From CAWAHD01 sp963781785 (GTDB taxonomy: Bacteria; Planctomycetota; Planctomycetia; Isosphaerales; Isosphaeraceae): a stretch of 64,000 nt of DNA. Every line of letters begins with the position of its first letter. Position 1 is the first letter of the stretch. Both the position numbers and the translations under genes were made by a program. The stretch covers positions 826,840 to 890,839 of the forward strand of contig CAWAHD010000003.1 of NCBI GenBank assembly GCA_963781785.1, given 5' to 3'. Below are positions 18,183-27,544 of this stretch, piece by piece. The notes below the pieces were generated by a model. That model did not search any database, was not told the DNA's origin, and saw only the letters and a program-made list of their open reading frames with translations.

Positions 18183-20648
18183 ATGGTCAAGGTCGGCGCG
18201 ATACTCAACGAGCGGTTCACCCTGGACAAAGAGCTCGGCCAGGGAGGCATGGGCACGGTCTACGGCGCGACGGACCAGTTGCTCAGGCGGAAAGTGGCCA
18301 TCAAGCTGCTGAAGGAGTCGCGCACCGCCGGGGACGCCGAGCAGATCCGGCTCGAGGCCCAGATTCTCGCGAGGCTGGTTCACGACGGGATCGTGCGACT
18401 GTACGACCTCGGTCAGTCGGAAGGGGCGTACTTCTTGGCTATGGAGGAGGTGAACGGCCCGAGCTTTGTCAATCGGTGGCGAGACCTGCTCCTGGCCGAT
18501 CGCCTGCGGATCTGCGGACAGGTGGCCGAGGCGCTCGATTACGCGCATGCGCAGGGGGTGATCCACCGCGACGTCAAGCCGGGCAATGTCTTGCTCACAC
18601 CGAACGACGAGGCGAAGCTCTCGGACTTCGGTTTGTCGCTCCTCAGCGAGGACGCGGGGGACCCCACCTGGACCATCCGGGGCACCCCTCGATACATGAG
18701 CCCGGAGCAGGCCCAGGGAAAACCGATCGACTATCGGACGGACCTGTATTCGCTGGGTGTGATGCTCTACGAATGCGCGACTGGCGATGCTCCGTTCGTC
18801 GGCAACGCGCTGAGCATGATCGACCAGCATATCCACGCAGCTCTGACATCTCCCCGGTCGAGGAACCCCGAGATCTGGTCGACGCTGGAGAACCTGATCC
18901 TCTCGCTCCTGAGAAAGCGCCCTGCCAAACGGCTCGCTCCGGCCAACGTGGTGGCGCTCGCGGTCTTCGAGGAAGCCGAGCGCGCGCGTGCGCTTGAGCG
19001 AATCAACCCCGGACTCAGGCGCTCGGATGTGCTGAACCCGATCGGCCCGTCACCGTCGCGCGCAATGAGCACGTGCGTTCGGAGAGTCGAGCCGACCTCG
19101 GCGAACCGGATGGGGCAGGACGACTCGGGCCCCTTAGCGATGTCAGCGATGGAGCCATCCCTCTCGGCGCGTTCCGCACACGCGGACGCGAGCTGGCCTC
19201 CGCCATCTCCTCCCAACGACCACGCCACTTCGTCCGGGACCAATCGCGAGGCGGTTTCGGGGGCGTACGGCCACCCCGTCGCCCACGAGATGCTCACGAC
19301 GATCTGCGCCACGCCAATCATGATCACGCCGGAGGAACGCTATCTCTGCGGTCACTACCTGGCGTACCTCCTGGGCGGCTCGCGGCGGCGGGGGATCTTC
19401 CTGCGACGACCGCTCGACGCGAGGAACGCGGACCGCGCGCGACTCCTACTGGCGATGACCTGGCTGTCGTGCGTCGAGCCGACTCAGGAAGCGATCGAGC
19501 GCGCAGGCACTCTGCTCGATGAGCGCCCCGAAGTGCGAGGCGGACTCAGCCCGACCGTCGTGATGAAGTTCCTCGCCGGCCGAGATACGTTCGGCAAGCG
19601 CAGGCGGTTTCGCGAGGTTCGCAGGCAGCTCAGGGACGCCAGTGCGTACGCGGGCCAAGCGATGCTCGACGCCAAAGGCGTGCTCAATCCCGGCCTCATG
19701 CCTCGGACCCTCGACGACCTGGCGATCATCGCCCCGCACTGCGACACGCTGGACGCCCACCGTGTGTCGCTATGGAACCGCGTCGCTGAGGTCTGGCGCC
19801 AGGAGGGGGAGTTCCGCCGGTCGGTCCTCAACTACGCCACGCGTTCCGAAGACCTTGACGCGGTCAGCGCCGACCTCTGGCCCGAGGTCGTCTACCCTTT
19901 GATCGAGCATGCCCATTGGCAGCGCACGTTTCGACCCCGGCTCGAGGCAGTCTGGGACTACGTGGTCGGCAAGCTGCTCAAAGTTCCGGTGGCAGGCGTC
20001 CGGCTCGACCGGATGATGATCATTGCCATCCCGCTGGACGTCGCTGAGCAGCTCGACGAGGACCTCTCCACTTTTGTCAAGGAGCCCCACTTCGACGAAG
20101 ACGAGGACGAGGACGAGACCAGCCCTCCCGAGCCCCAAAGCACTTCCGAGCGGCGCCCCTTCTGGGTGGGAAGCACGATCCCGCGAGATGATCCGCCGAG
20201 CGACGACGACGATCCTCGCGTCAGGCCGATGGTCCCTCTCTCCCCGGCCGAGCCTTTCCTGTTCACCCAGGATACGCTGCGCGAACTGTGGGAAGAGGCC
20301 ATCGACACGCAAGACCATTCCGCACGGCTGCGAGCGCCACATCGGACCATCCCAGTCGGGCCGTACCAGCTCGCGGTCATTCCGACGGGGGGCGCCCGGT
20401 CAGCCGTTCGCGCGGGGTCGGCCATTCGGGCGGTATTGCAGGGCATGCAGCAGCGGGGAAAGGAGATCGAGCTCTTCACCCCTTCGGCCCTCGCGAGAAG
20501 CTCCGCCTCTCGGACCGTGATCGCCATCTGGCTCTACCAGGACGCAAGCATCGCGATCACGTACATCGACTTCCAACAAAAGGAGCGTTACATCCTCTGG
20601 CGCGCTTCGGCGCGCAGCAATTCAACTACGACAACCTCGAAGAGCTGA
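18183..20648 (+). CDS. Ser/Thr protein kinase with long C-terminal extension
   Basis: The N-terminal kinase domain (about 12-270) is complete: LGQGGMGTVYG glycine loop, K41 in VAIKLL, HRDVKPGN catalytic loop, SDFGLS and a YMSPEQ segment. The remaining 550 residues have no recognised domain and include an acidic stretch (EDEDEDETS) around 640. No transmembrane helix is obvious, so it may be cytosolic. It follows the surface-protein genes by 94 nt and may belong to their regulon. The last 15 residues look out of frame: a 2-nt shift near 20600 (GGCGCGCTTC) would continue as RFGAQQFNYDNLEELRVG and end at 20707. True frameshift or assembly error cannot be decided from the sequence. Confidence 0.88.
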   Translation: MVKVGAILNERFTLDKELGQGGMGTVYGATDQLLRRKVAIKLLKESRTAGDAEQIRLEAQILARLVHDGIVRLYDLGQSEGAYFLAMEEVNGPSFVNRWRDLLLADRLRICGQVAEALDYAHAQGVIHRDVKPGNVLLTPNDEAKLSDFGLSLLSEDAGDPTWTIRGTPRYMSPEQAQGKPIDYRTDLYSLGVMLYECATGDAPFVGNALSMIDQHIHAALTSPRSRNPEIWSTLENLILSLLRKRPAKRLAPANVVALAVFEEAERARALERINPGLRRSDVLNPIGPSPSRAMSTCVRRVEPTSANRMGQDDSGPLAMSAMEPSLSARSAHADASWPPPSPPNDHATSSGTNREAVSGAYGHPVAHEMLTTICATPIMITPEERYLCGHYLAYLLGGSRRRGIFLRRPLDARNADRARLLLAMTWLSCVEPTQEAIERAGTLLDERPEVRGGLSPTVVMKFLAGRDTFGKRRRFREVRRQLRDASAYAGQAMLDAKGVLNPGLMPRTLDDLAIIAPHCDTLDAHRVSLWNRVAEVWRQEGEFRRSVLNYATRSEDLDAVSADLWPEVVYPLIEHAHWQRTFRPRLEAVWDYVVGKLLKVPVAGVRLDRMMIIAIPLDVAEQLDEDLSTFVKEPHFDEDEDEDETSPPEPQSTSERRPFWVGSTIPRDDPPSDDDDPRVRPMVPLSPAEPFLFTQDTLRELWEEAIDTQDHSARLRAPHRTIPVGPYQLAVIPTGGARSAVRAGSAIRAVLQGMQQRGKEIELFTPSALARSSASRTVIAIWLYQDASIAITYIDFQQKERYILWRASARSNSTTTTSKS

Positions 20649-20707
20649 GAGTCGGGCTGTCCACCATGAGGCTGGAGATCCCCGACCGGATCGCCTCCGC
20701 GACCTAA

Positions 20708-20991
20708 CCGCTGCGTCACCCTGAAAAGGAGCGAAGGCAAGTGACCATGAAGAGCGATCGATCAGGTTGGCAGATTCCCAATGCCGGCGGTGTGCCGAAG
20801 TCACGAAGACGGCGACGGTGGGAGCGAGTAGGGAGGTGGAGGGAGGAGAAAGGACAGGCATTGCAATGGTGATGTCATCGCCGACCAGACGCACAGTCGT
20901 GAAAGCATCCTCGCCGAAATCTCACCACAGGTATCGTGATGAGGCGTGGTTCTCATGAACGCTTCGTTCGGGCGCGATTCATTCAGTGTTT
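20708..20991. other. Intergenic, possible tiny ORF
   Basis: An ATG at 20747, after AAGGAG, opens a 41-codon frame (SDRSGWQIPNAGG, then an Arg-rich stretch) ending at 20872. It resembles the basic N-terminus of the locus's surface proteins but has no LExRxLL motif, so it may be only a fragment. Nothing else is seen. Confidence 0.3.
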
Positions 20992-22195
20992 TCACCCATG
21001 CTTCTCCTGCTTCTTCCTGGTCAGTTTTCGCTTCGCGGTCGTCTGCTGGTTCGTGCGGCGTTTGCGCGTTTCTTCGGAAGACGGTAGGTCCGCAACCGGT
21101 GCGCCGAGTTCCGCTTCGATCTGCTCGACCGTAGGTAATGCCGATCGAAGGCTTCGGGGCAAGGCACGGGTTAGTTCGTAGCTTGACACGCCGATGGGCT
21201 TGTCGATTCCGGAGAGGGCGTATTCGGCCAGCACACGATCCTTGCCTTGGCAGAGTATCAAGCCAATGGTCGGCTGGTCAGTCGAGTGACGGAGTTTGTC
21301 ATTCACGACATTGCAATAGAAGTTGAGCTTGCCGGCATATTCCGGTTTGAAGGGGCCGGTCTTGAGGTCAATCACGACGAACGCCCTGAGTCGCAGGTGA
21401 TAGAACAGCAAGTCGATGTAGAAGTCCGAGCCGTCGACGTCGACCCGGTATTGCCGGGCGACAAAGGCAAAGCCTTGGCCCAGCTCGAGGCAGGAATTTC
21501 TCAAGATGACGGATGAGCCCGGTTTCGAGCTCGCGTTCGTGGAAGGGTTCTTCGAGCGTCAGGAAATCGAATACGTAGGGATCTTTTAGACTCTGGCGTA
21601 CCAAGTCGGACTGGGGAGCGGGAAGGAGTTGGCCGAAGTTTGTAACCGCCTGTCCCTGCCGCCGGTGGGTATCCGATTTAACCATCAGCGAAAGGACGTT
21701 GCGGCTCCAGCCGTTGGCAAGTGTCTGCTCCATGTACCATCGGCGGATGGAGAGGTCGTCCACCTTCTCCATAAGCAACGCGTGGTGGCCCCACGGGATC
21801 AACCAAAGGACCGATGCGTTGGTTGCGTCACTTTTTGCCACAGGCTGTGGCAGTTTCGCGGTATCCGGCAATTTTGCCACAGCCTGTGGCAAAAAGTCAG
21901 CGGGAGTCGAATATGACCTGTAAAACGCGATCATGCGACCAATATTTCGTTCTGAGAATCCCTTTTCCTCGGGCAGTTCGTTGCGAAGCTCTCGGGCCAA
22001 TCGGGGAATAACGGCGGCTCCCCAGCCCTCGTGTTGCTGCCGGTCGTCGATCATTCGGCCAATGTCCCAATAGAGACGAATGAGCTCCTCGTTGACCGAG
22101 AAGACCGCGCGCGTTTGCGCCTGCTGAATCCGCGCCTTGATCTCCTTCAGCAGGTGCGCGTAACCGGCTGGTGCGGGCGGGCGGGCCTTGCTCAT
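20992..22195 (-). pseudogene. YhcG-type (DUF1016) PDDEXK nuclease, frame-broken
   Basis: The start at 22195 follows GAGG. The first part carries the DUF1016 N-terminal domain (LIRLYWDIGRMI, GWGAAVIPRLA, WLIPWGHHALLM) and the linker DPYVFDFL. The frame then breaks near 21490-21500, where one extra C after TTCCTG interrupts KFL-LELGQGFAFVARQ. The second frame continues to 20992 with the nuclease core (DFYIDLLFYH, then FVVIDLK). Both halves are well conserved, so a single-base indel is the only visible lesion. Family members are predicted nucleases linked to mobile DNA and defence. It is inactive if the indel is real. Confidence 0.8.
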
Positions 22196-22340
22196 GTGAT
22201 CCTCATTGGTACCGGCCGGTAACGTAGTGGAAGGGCTGCATCTCTTCGCCATACCCTCGTATAGCAGGATCAGATGAGACGTCCAAGTGGATTTGGACGG
22301 CTCAACTGAATCCTCAGTGCGGTTTATCGACCGCTTCTGG

Positions 22341-22917
22341 AAATGGAAAGACAGCCACGTGGGAGTTGGCGGGACCGGGGTTCAAAAACCCAACGCGGCT
22401 CAGCCGCAACCAAGCACGAAATCCCAACGCGGCTCAGCCGCAACCAAGCACGAAATCCCAACGCGGCTCAGCCGCAACCAAGCACGAAATCCCAACGCGG
22501 CCGCGCCGCAACCAAGCACGAAATCCTAAATCTCAAATCCTAAAGAATGCACATCCGTGCAGAGAAGTTACGGAAGTAGACTGTAAGTCGGTACGCCCTG
22601 ACGCAGCAGGATAGTGGTGTCTCGTTTACTGATCGGCGCGTAGACCGTTTGGACAAGAGGCCGCTTCTTTCGTGTGGTTGTCACGCCTCGCAGTCCCGGG
22701 CGTTGGCACGCCGGGCTATACGATGCCGCCCCGCGAGGGGGCTCGGCTAACGCCCGACGGCGATCAGTTCCCGGCTCTGACACGCCGGGCCCTACGATGC
22801 CGCCACGCAAGGCAGCTCGGATTAGTCGATCCTTATCCCAGCCAGACGGGCCATCGCCGTGTCCGACGTGATGAACCGGTCCAGGCACGTCAGCACCGCA
22901 GCCGTGTCCATGCATGG
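22341..22917. repeat. Composite dispersed repeat, copy A
   Basis: This copy starts with a GTGGGAGTTGGCGGGACCGG block, then four tandem 34-bp hairpin units, an AAATCTCAAATCCTAAA block, a TTACTGATCGGCGCGTAGACC block and palindromes such as CCCGGCGT-TGGC-ACGCCGGG. It ends in the sub-type tail shared with copies B and E (GTAACGCCCGACGGCGATCA). It contains no convincing gene. Confidence 0.85.
22391..22526. repeat. Four tandem 34-bp units with GCGGCT-C-AGCCGC hairpin
   Basis: Units start at 22391, 22425, 22459 and 22493. Each has a 6-bp-arm hairpin (GCGGCTCAGCCGC; the last is GCGGCCGCGCCGC) and a constant AACCAAGCACGAAATCC. Units abut with no unique spacers, so this is not CRISPR. Equivalent arrays have one unit in copy B, four in C, two in D and a partial unit in E. 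Confidence 0.85.
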
Positions 22918-23272
22918 AAGGACGAAAGCGATGAGCGGGAATTATGCAGGGAAGGACAGCGCGCAATGATCGGCATGGCCGATTAGGCAACGACCGTGCT
23001 TCACTTGAGTTGCGGCCGGCGGTCGCTGCTGTCGGCTCGTTCACGCGGCAGACGCGATGTGTGTCCTTCGCTTTCGCTCATGCTTGATCCTGAAGCGTAA
23101 CGTGATCGATCGGGGGCTTCACCTGGACGGAAGGAATGCTACCGCCAGGCCGGCTGAAGGCGAGCGAAACTCGAAGGATCTGCCGCCAACGAGCGGGCCG
23201 TGCTAGAATGACCCGAATGAACCTCATCGATGCCAATCACGCCATATTTCCCAAGTGCTGAGGAGAGTTCTC

Positions 23273-23575
23273 ATGACGTGCACCGTGAGCGTCCCTCTGC
23301 AGATTGTTGCCGAGGTTCACGAAATCGAAGGTGGCGGCTACTGGGCGGAGGTGCCGCGCCTTCCTGGTTGCGTCGCCCAGGCCGAAACGATCGAGGCACT
23401 CAAGGAGAACATCGTCCAAGCGGTGGAGAATTGGCTGAACGGACTGCCTGTAAAGACCGAGGATGAAGCCAGACAACTCGCGGAGATCCAAGGAAGCGGC
23501 AAGCTCGTCGACGAATCGTTCCCGCATCCTTATCCGTATCTACCGCCTCGGTCATGGATCGACGAGGATGAGTAG
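23273..23575 (+). CDS. HicB-like antitoxin
   Basis: This 100-residue protein starts at ATG 23273 after GAGGAG. It has the HicB/UPF0150 fold signature: VHEIEGGGYWAEVPRLPGC, then AQAETIEALKENI. In classical modules this domain neutralises a HicA mRNA interferase. Here no HicA is visible; instead the gene overlaps by 8 nt a downstream MazF/PemK-like gene, so the pair probably forms a type II toxin-antitoxin unit of mixed type. No separate DNA-binding domain is evident. It sits between composite repeats A and B. Confidence 0.8.
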   Translation: MTCTVSVPLQIVAEVHEIEGGGYWAEVPRLPGCVAQAETIEALKENIVQAVENWLNGLPVKTEDEARQLAEIQGSGKLVDESFPHPYPYLPPRSWIDEDE

Positions 23576-23972
23576 CGGGGGAACGGCTTCGGCCCAATTC
23601 CCGATCCGGTTTGCCGACATTATCTTTGCGGAAGTTCTTGACCCGAACGGGCAGAACCCGAAGACGCGTCGAGTTGTGGTTCTCACGCCAGACACTGAGC
23701 TGGCGGCTGGATTCCCGATCGTGGTGGCTGGGGTGACCGGCACATTACCGAACCCGCTCACGGCGGATTACGTGAAGTTGCCCTACAAGCATCCACCAGG
23801 GAGACACCCGAAGACAGGGTTGACCAAGGAAGCGGCCGTTCTCTGCACCTGGATCGTCTCGATTACCGCGAACGACGTCCGAGGGCGCTCCGGCTTCGTT
23901 CCACCTGCCCACATGGCGATCGTGAACGCCAAGACGGCAGCGAGGGCCAGGGTGATCGGTGGATGGCCCTGA
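23568..23972 (+). CDS. MazF/PemK-like toxin (putative)
   Basis: The ATG at 23568 overlaps the HicB-like stop. The 134-residue protein reads FADIIFAEVLDPNGQNPKTRRVVVLTP near the N-terminus, matching the GDI-x-DPxxGxExxKTRPVVV opening of MazF/PemK endoribonucleases, and continues VVAGVTGTLP. The canonical GDI glycine is Ala and some spacing is unusual. It would cleave mRNA if active. The assignment is by motif only. Its coupling to HicB suggests that protein as its antitoxin. Confidence 0.6.
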   Translation: MSSGGTASAQFPIRFADIIFAEVLDPNGQNPKTRRVVVLTPDTELAAGFPIVVAGVTGTLPNPLTADYVKLPYKHPPGRHPKTGLTKEAAVLCTWIVSITANDVRGRSGFVPPAHMAIVNAKTAARARVIGGWP

Positions 23973-24100
23973 GTGACCGGGCTGGACACGCACGGCGTTG
24001 CTCGGCCCCTTGTTGTCGATCGATGCTACGTGAGATCAGCTTCCCTTGATGCTGTCGGTCGGAGCAAGTGAACAAAGGCAAAAAATAGAAAGAATAGAAA

Positions 24101-24475
24101 CACAGCCAGGTGGGAGTTGGCGGGTCGGGGGTTCAAAAACCCAACGCGGCTAAGCCGCAACCAAGCACGAAACCCTAAATCTCAAATCCGAAAAGATGCA
24201 CACACGGCGCAGAGACGTTATAGAGGTCGACTCTAACTACGTACCCCCTGACGCCACAGGATAGTGGTGTCTCGTTTACTGATCAGCGCGTAGACCATTT
24301 GGCCAAGAGGCCACCTCTGTCGTGTGCTGATCACGCCTCGCAGTCCCGGTGTTGGCACGCCGGGCGATACGATCCCGGCCGGCGAGGGGGCTCGGGTAAC
24401 GCCCGACGGCGATCAGTTCCCGGCGTTGCCACGCCGGGTTTTACGATGCCGCCACGCAAGGCGGCTCGGATTAAT
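24101..24475. repeat. Composite dispersed repeat, copy B
   Basis: Same block order as copy A, with a single 34-bp hairpin unit (GCGGCTAAGCCGC). It carries the A/B/E tail but ends earlier, just after the GGCTCGGATTA block. It separates the HicB/MazF-like cassette from the RelE/Phd cassette. Confidence 0.82.
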
Positions 24476-24649
24476 TGCAGCGCAGGGGGCCAGGGTCCTT
24501 TCCGCGATTCCTCGAAAACTCGCAGTACCGCTCAGCTTCGTGAGCGTCAAACGGCTGTACTCCGATGACGGTATCGCACGACCCGGATACAATGGCTCGT
24601 GAACCACTCTCGGCATTGGTGCGCGATCTGGATACGCGTCGGGTTGGTC

Positions 24650-24949
24650 ATGGCTTTCTCGATCGTCTACTCCCCGGAAGCAGTTGACCACTTGGCGGCG
24701 CTCCCGAAGGCTTCCCAAAAGCTGGTCTTGGATGAAGTCGAGAGGCAACTCGCGCACGACCCGGCGCTAGAGTCGCGGAAACGAAAGGTGCTGCGTCCCA
24801 ATCCCATCGCGCCGTGGGAGCTTCGATTGGGCGATCTCCGCGTCTTCTACGCGGTCGAGCTAAAGCCAAAACATCGAGTCGCCGTAGCAGCCATCGGTCT
24901 CAAACGGCATAATGAGTTGTGGATCGGAAAAGAGAGGATCGACCTATGA
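24650..24949 (+). CDS. RelE/ParE-family toxin
   Basis: This protein of about 99 residues (from ATG 24650) has the RelE/ParE fold: FSIVYSPEAVDHLAALP, then ELRLGDLRVFYAVE and VAAIGLKRHNELWIG. It would act as a ribosome-dependent mRNA interferase or gyrase poison. The toxin gene comes first and overlaps the antitoxin start by 4 nt (ATGA), so the two are translationally coupled. The longer frame from 24599 lacks a plausible ribosome-binding site. Confidence 0.78.
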   Translation: MAFSIVYSPEAVDHLAALPKASQKLVLDEVERQLAHDPALESRKRKVLRPNPIAPWELRLGDLRVFYAVELKPKHRVAVAAIGLKRHNELWIGKERIDL

Positions 24950-25257
24950 AAGCTATTGAAATCTCTGAGGTTTCCGCCTTGGCCCCGCACGTGAAGCCGG
25001 GTTGTTCTGAGCCGGTGCTGCTTACTGATCATGGACGCGTGGTTGCGACGATCGTCCCCGCAGACGAGGACGATGCGCAAAGCATGCTCCTGAGTATCAA
25101 TCCCACGTTTGGCGCGATCTTGGAGCGGTCGCGACGCAGGTTGGAGTCGGAGGGGGGACTCTCCAGTGAGGAGGTACGACAGCGATTGGGAATCCCATCG
25201 GAATCGCCAGGAACGACTGGACGTCCCAAGCGTCGGCCGAAACGGGCGCGCGGCTAA
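24946..25257 (+). CDS. Phd/YefM-like antitoxin
   Basis: This 103-residue protein starts with IEISEVSALAPHVKPG, followed by PVLLTDHGRVVATIVP, which matches the DNA-binding N-terminus of Phd/YefM antitoxins. The C-terminal half (SSEEVRQRLGIPSES, then a basic tail) would bind the toxin. It is coupled to the upstream RelE/ParE gene and is probably also the operon's autorepressor. Confidence 0.72.
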   Translation: MKAIEISEVSALAPHVKPGCSEPVLLTDHGRVVATIVPADEDDAQSMLLSINPTFGAILERSRRRLESEGGLSSEEVRQRLGIPSESPGTTGRPKRRPKRARG

Positions 25258-25287
25258 TCGGCGGGCTGAAGGCCGACTCGCAATCGC

Positions 25288-25836
25288 AAGACAGCCAGGT
25301 GGGAGTTGGCGGGACGGGGGTTCAAAAACCCAACGCGGCTAAGCCGCAACCAAGCACGAAATCCCAGTGCGGCTAAGCCGCAACCAAGCACGAAATCCCA
25401 GTGCGGCTGAGCCGCAACCAAGCACGAAATCCCAACGCGGCTCAGCCGCAACCAAGCACGAAATCCTAAATCTCAAATCCGAAAGGATGCACGCACGGCG
25501 CAGAGATGTTACGGAGGTGGACTTGAAGTACGTAGCCCCTGACTCCACAGGATAGTGGTGTCTCGTTTACTGATCGGCGCGTAGACCGTTCGGACAAGAG
25601 GCCACCTCTGTCGTGTGGTGATCACGTCTCGCACTCCCGGCGCTGCCACGCCGGGTTATACGATGCCGCCCCGCAGGGGCTCGAGCCATGCCGAGATACG
25701 GCCGTTCCGCGAGGGAAAGGAAAGAACACGATCTCGGCCGAGCTGACGGCTATGCTCGTTCGGCTGGGCACCAGCGCCCTGGGCCGGCACGCTCGGCTGG
25801 GGAAGCTCAAGGGCGGCCGGCTGCTGGGCCGATTCT
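25288..25836. repeat. Composite dispersed repeat, copy C
   Basis: Same head as copies A and B, with four hairpin units. The tail is a different sub-type shared only with copy D (CCGAGATACGG, GAACACGATCTCGGCCGAGC, AAGCTCAAGGGCGGCCGG). Two alternative tails on a common head imply modular recombination. Confidence 0.82.
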
Positions 25837-26160
25837 GCGCCGCGAGTCGTGAGCGGCTGCGCGCCAGGGCCGCCGGCTCGACTGTATGCCTCCGCCGGGT
25901 CCGGGGGGCGCATCGGCGAGGGCCACTCCACCTGTAAGAGGAGTCAAGGGCAAGCGCACCGGCACCGCTTGCTGCGGGGCCGGGCTCGCGTGCAGCGTCA
26001 GCACGTCCGCGATCGCGCGGCCGGCGTGCTGTTCGGCCAAGGCATAGTAACCCTCCGGGAGTAAACCACTGTTGAGGGCTTTCTGAAGTTCCGGAAGCCA
26101 GGCCACGTGAAAAGCGTGAAAGATACCGGCGTCGACACGGGCCCAATCGTGCAGAGGCAT
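25807..26160 (-). pseudogene. Truncated DUF4058-related protein
   Basis: From ATG 26160 the protein reads PLHDWARVDAGIFHAFH, then GLLPEGYYALAEQHAG and GGVALADAPP, matching the N-terminal half of a planctomycete family annotated with DUF4058. Homologues continue with a core containing VEIVSPGNK, which is absent. The frame instead runs into repeat copy C. The gene was probably truncated by insertion or recombination at the repeat. Confidence 0.7.
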
Positions 26161-26947
26161 CGTGAAATCTCCCGCCCGCCCCGACGGAATCTCTTGTACC
26201 ACCGCAGCCGGGCAGGACCGAAGGCGTGTTTGCGAAGGTAGTCTCGGACTGGCAATTCGACCGCGATTGGAAGCAACCGGCGCAGTGCGCGTCGGCCAAA
26301 GCTCGTGTCAATCCAGCACCGGCATACCGCTCCCGGCGCCCGGTTTGCGCAACCGGGGTAGGCGCCTTCAGTATACCGTAGAGGAGTTTTCCGCACACGT
26401 GTCGTCGTGCTCGGAATCAACGACCAAGGCGAAAACGGCCCTTACTGACCGCACGCACCACAAGACTGCATCCACACCGGCGCACCTCGATTTGAATCCT
26501 GTTGCTGCTGGCATCGTGGAGGTTCCGGAGGAGAGCCCACACAGTTCGGTGACCGCGCGACTGCGCGTGCACCATCTGGCGAACCTCGGTGGATGCCCGG
26601 CGCGATAGCTCCAGAGGGAATTCTCATCGTTTTGCTTGCCTTCCCGGGGCGAACTCGACGTCGCGACGCGATGCGTCGCGTTCGGTGATCGGGTATCGAT
26701 GTCGCACGTAGCTGGCCGATGACGGGCGTGCACGGTGGGATTGACGGCGGAGGGCCAGGTGAGCGGCTCTTGACTGCACCGGCGTGTTGCGCTTGCCTGC
26801 GGCTGGTACCGTTCAGGCGTCGGTGCTACCACGCCAGCGCGATGCGTGTCCTTGCACTTCACATGGAGCCTGATGGCAGCAGACCCACGTCATGACTACA
26901 ATCAGATGCAAGGGCTGGCAGTCGACGATTTGTACGGGAGAGCGCTC
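26161..26947. other. Intergenic with dispersed-repeat tail
   Basis: Contains a transposase fragment (26483-26563) and a segment (about 26555-26860) whose relatives lie at 28745-29075 and in part at 367-452. No intact gene is seen. Confidence 0.5.
26483..26563 (+). pseudogene. RAYT (Y1 transposase) fragment
   Basis: The plus frame encodes HLDLNPVAAGIVEVPEESPH. This matches the highly conserved 'DLNPVxAGxVxxPEExxxSS' segment of REP-associated tyrosine transposases (IS200-like). The HUH motif and catalytic tyrosine are missing. It lies in a zone full of palindromic repeats, the typical substrates of such enzymes. Confidence 0.6.
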
Positions 26948-27436
26948 GTGGATTCACTCAAGGATTATATCGCATCGCAGGCTCAAAAGCTCCGAATCGA
27001 AGAGTCTCAGGCGGGCCACAGGCGCGATGAATGGGTCGGCGCCGTCGACCGCCTGAACGGGCGGATCAAAGCATGGCTGACGGATGCTGACCCTGAACAT
27101 AAAATCCTGGCCGTGAGCGAAGTTCCGTGCCAGCTTCGGGAGGAGGGAATCGGTAGTTACGAGGCTCGTGGTCTCATCATCAGCGCGGGACGGCGGGAGC
27201 TCCGCGTGGAGCCGATCGCGCGAAACGTCGTGGGTCCACTCTCGTCGACCGGTGTCATTCACGTGAGTCGAGCGTACGGACGGGTGGATCTGACGGACGG
27301 CTTGGAAAAATTCATGATCTTCAGGGTCGAAAAAGACCCTGAAGACCGGTGGAGCATTATTGAGCAGGACGGCTTCCGCATGAGGGACTTCGACCGAGGT
27401 GCATTCGAGGAGGCCTTCAAGGCCTTGCTCGAATGA
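26948..27436 (+). CDS. Hypothetical protein
   Basis: I do not recognise this protein of about 162 residues. GTG 26948 is preferred because GGGAGA lies 6 nt upstream; starts at 26906 or 26846 are possible, but the latter falls inside repeat sequence. It is soluble and mixed alpha/beta, with RVEKDPEDRWSIIEQDG near the C-terminus. It lies between repeats C and D, 108 nt before a second unknown gene, and the two may be one cassette. Confidence 0.55.
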   Translation: MDSLKDYIASQAQKLRIEESQAGHRRDEWVGAVDRLNGRIKAWLTDADPEHKILAVSEVPCQLREEGIGSYEARGLIISAGRRELRVEPIARNVVGPLSSTGVIHVSRAYGRVDLTDGLEKFMIFRVEKDPEDRWSIIEQDGFRMRDFDRGAFEEAFKALLE

Positions 27437-27544
27437 TCGATCTGGATGCCGCCTGGAGCTGGTACATACGGAAACCACTGACCGCAGGTAACTGTGGCGG
27501 CGGCCGTGCTGACCTACTGAAAAAGTCCCGTTCCGGGCGCCGCT

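Noticed and set aside
20747..20872. 41-codon ORF with good ribosome-binding site
   Set aside because: Too short and Arg-rich to call as a gene; kept only as a note in the intergenic entry.
22391..22526. Possible CRISPR array
   Set aside because: The four 34-bp units abut with no unique spacers, there are no cas genes, and similar units occur at four other places inside a larger repeat.
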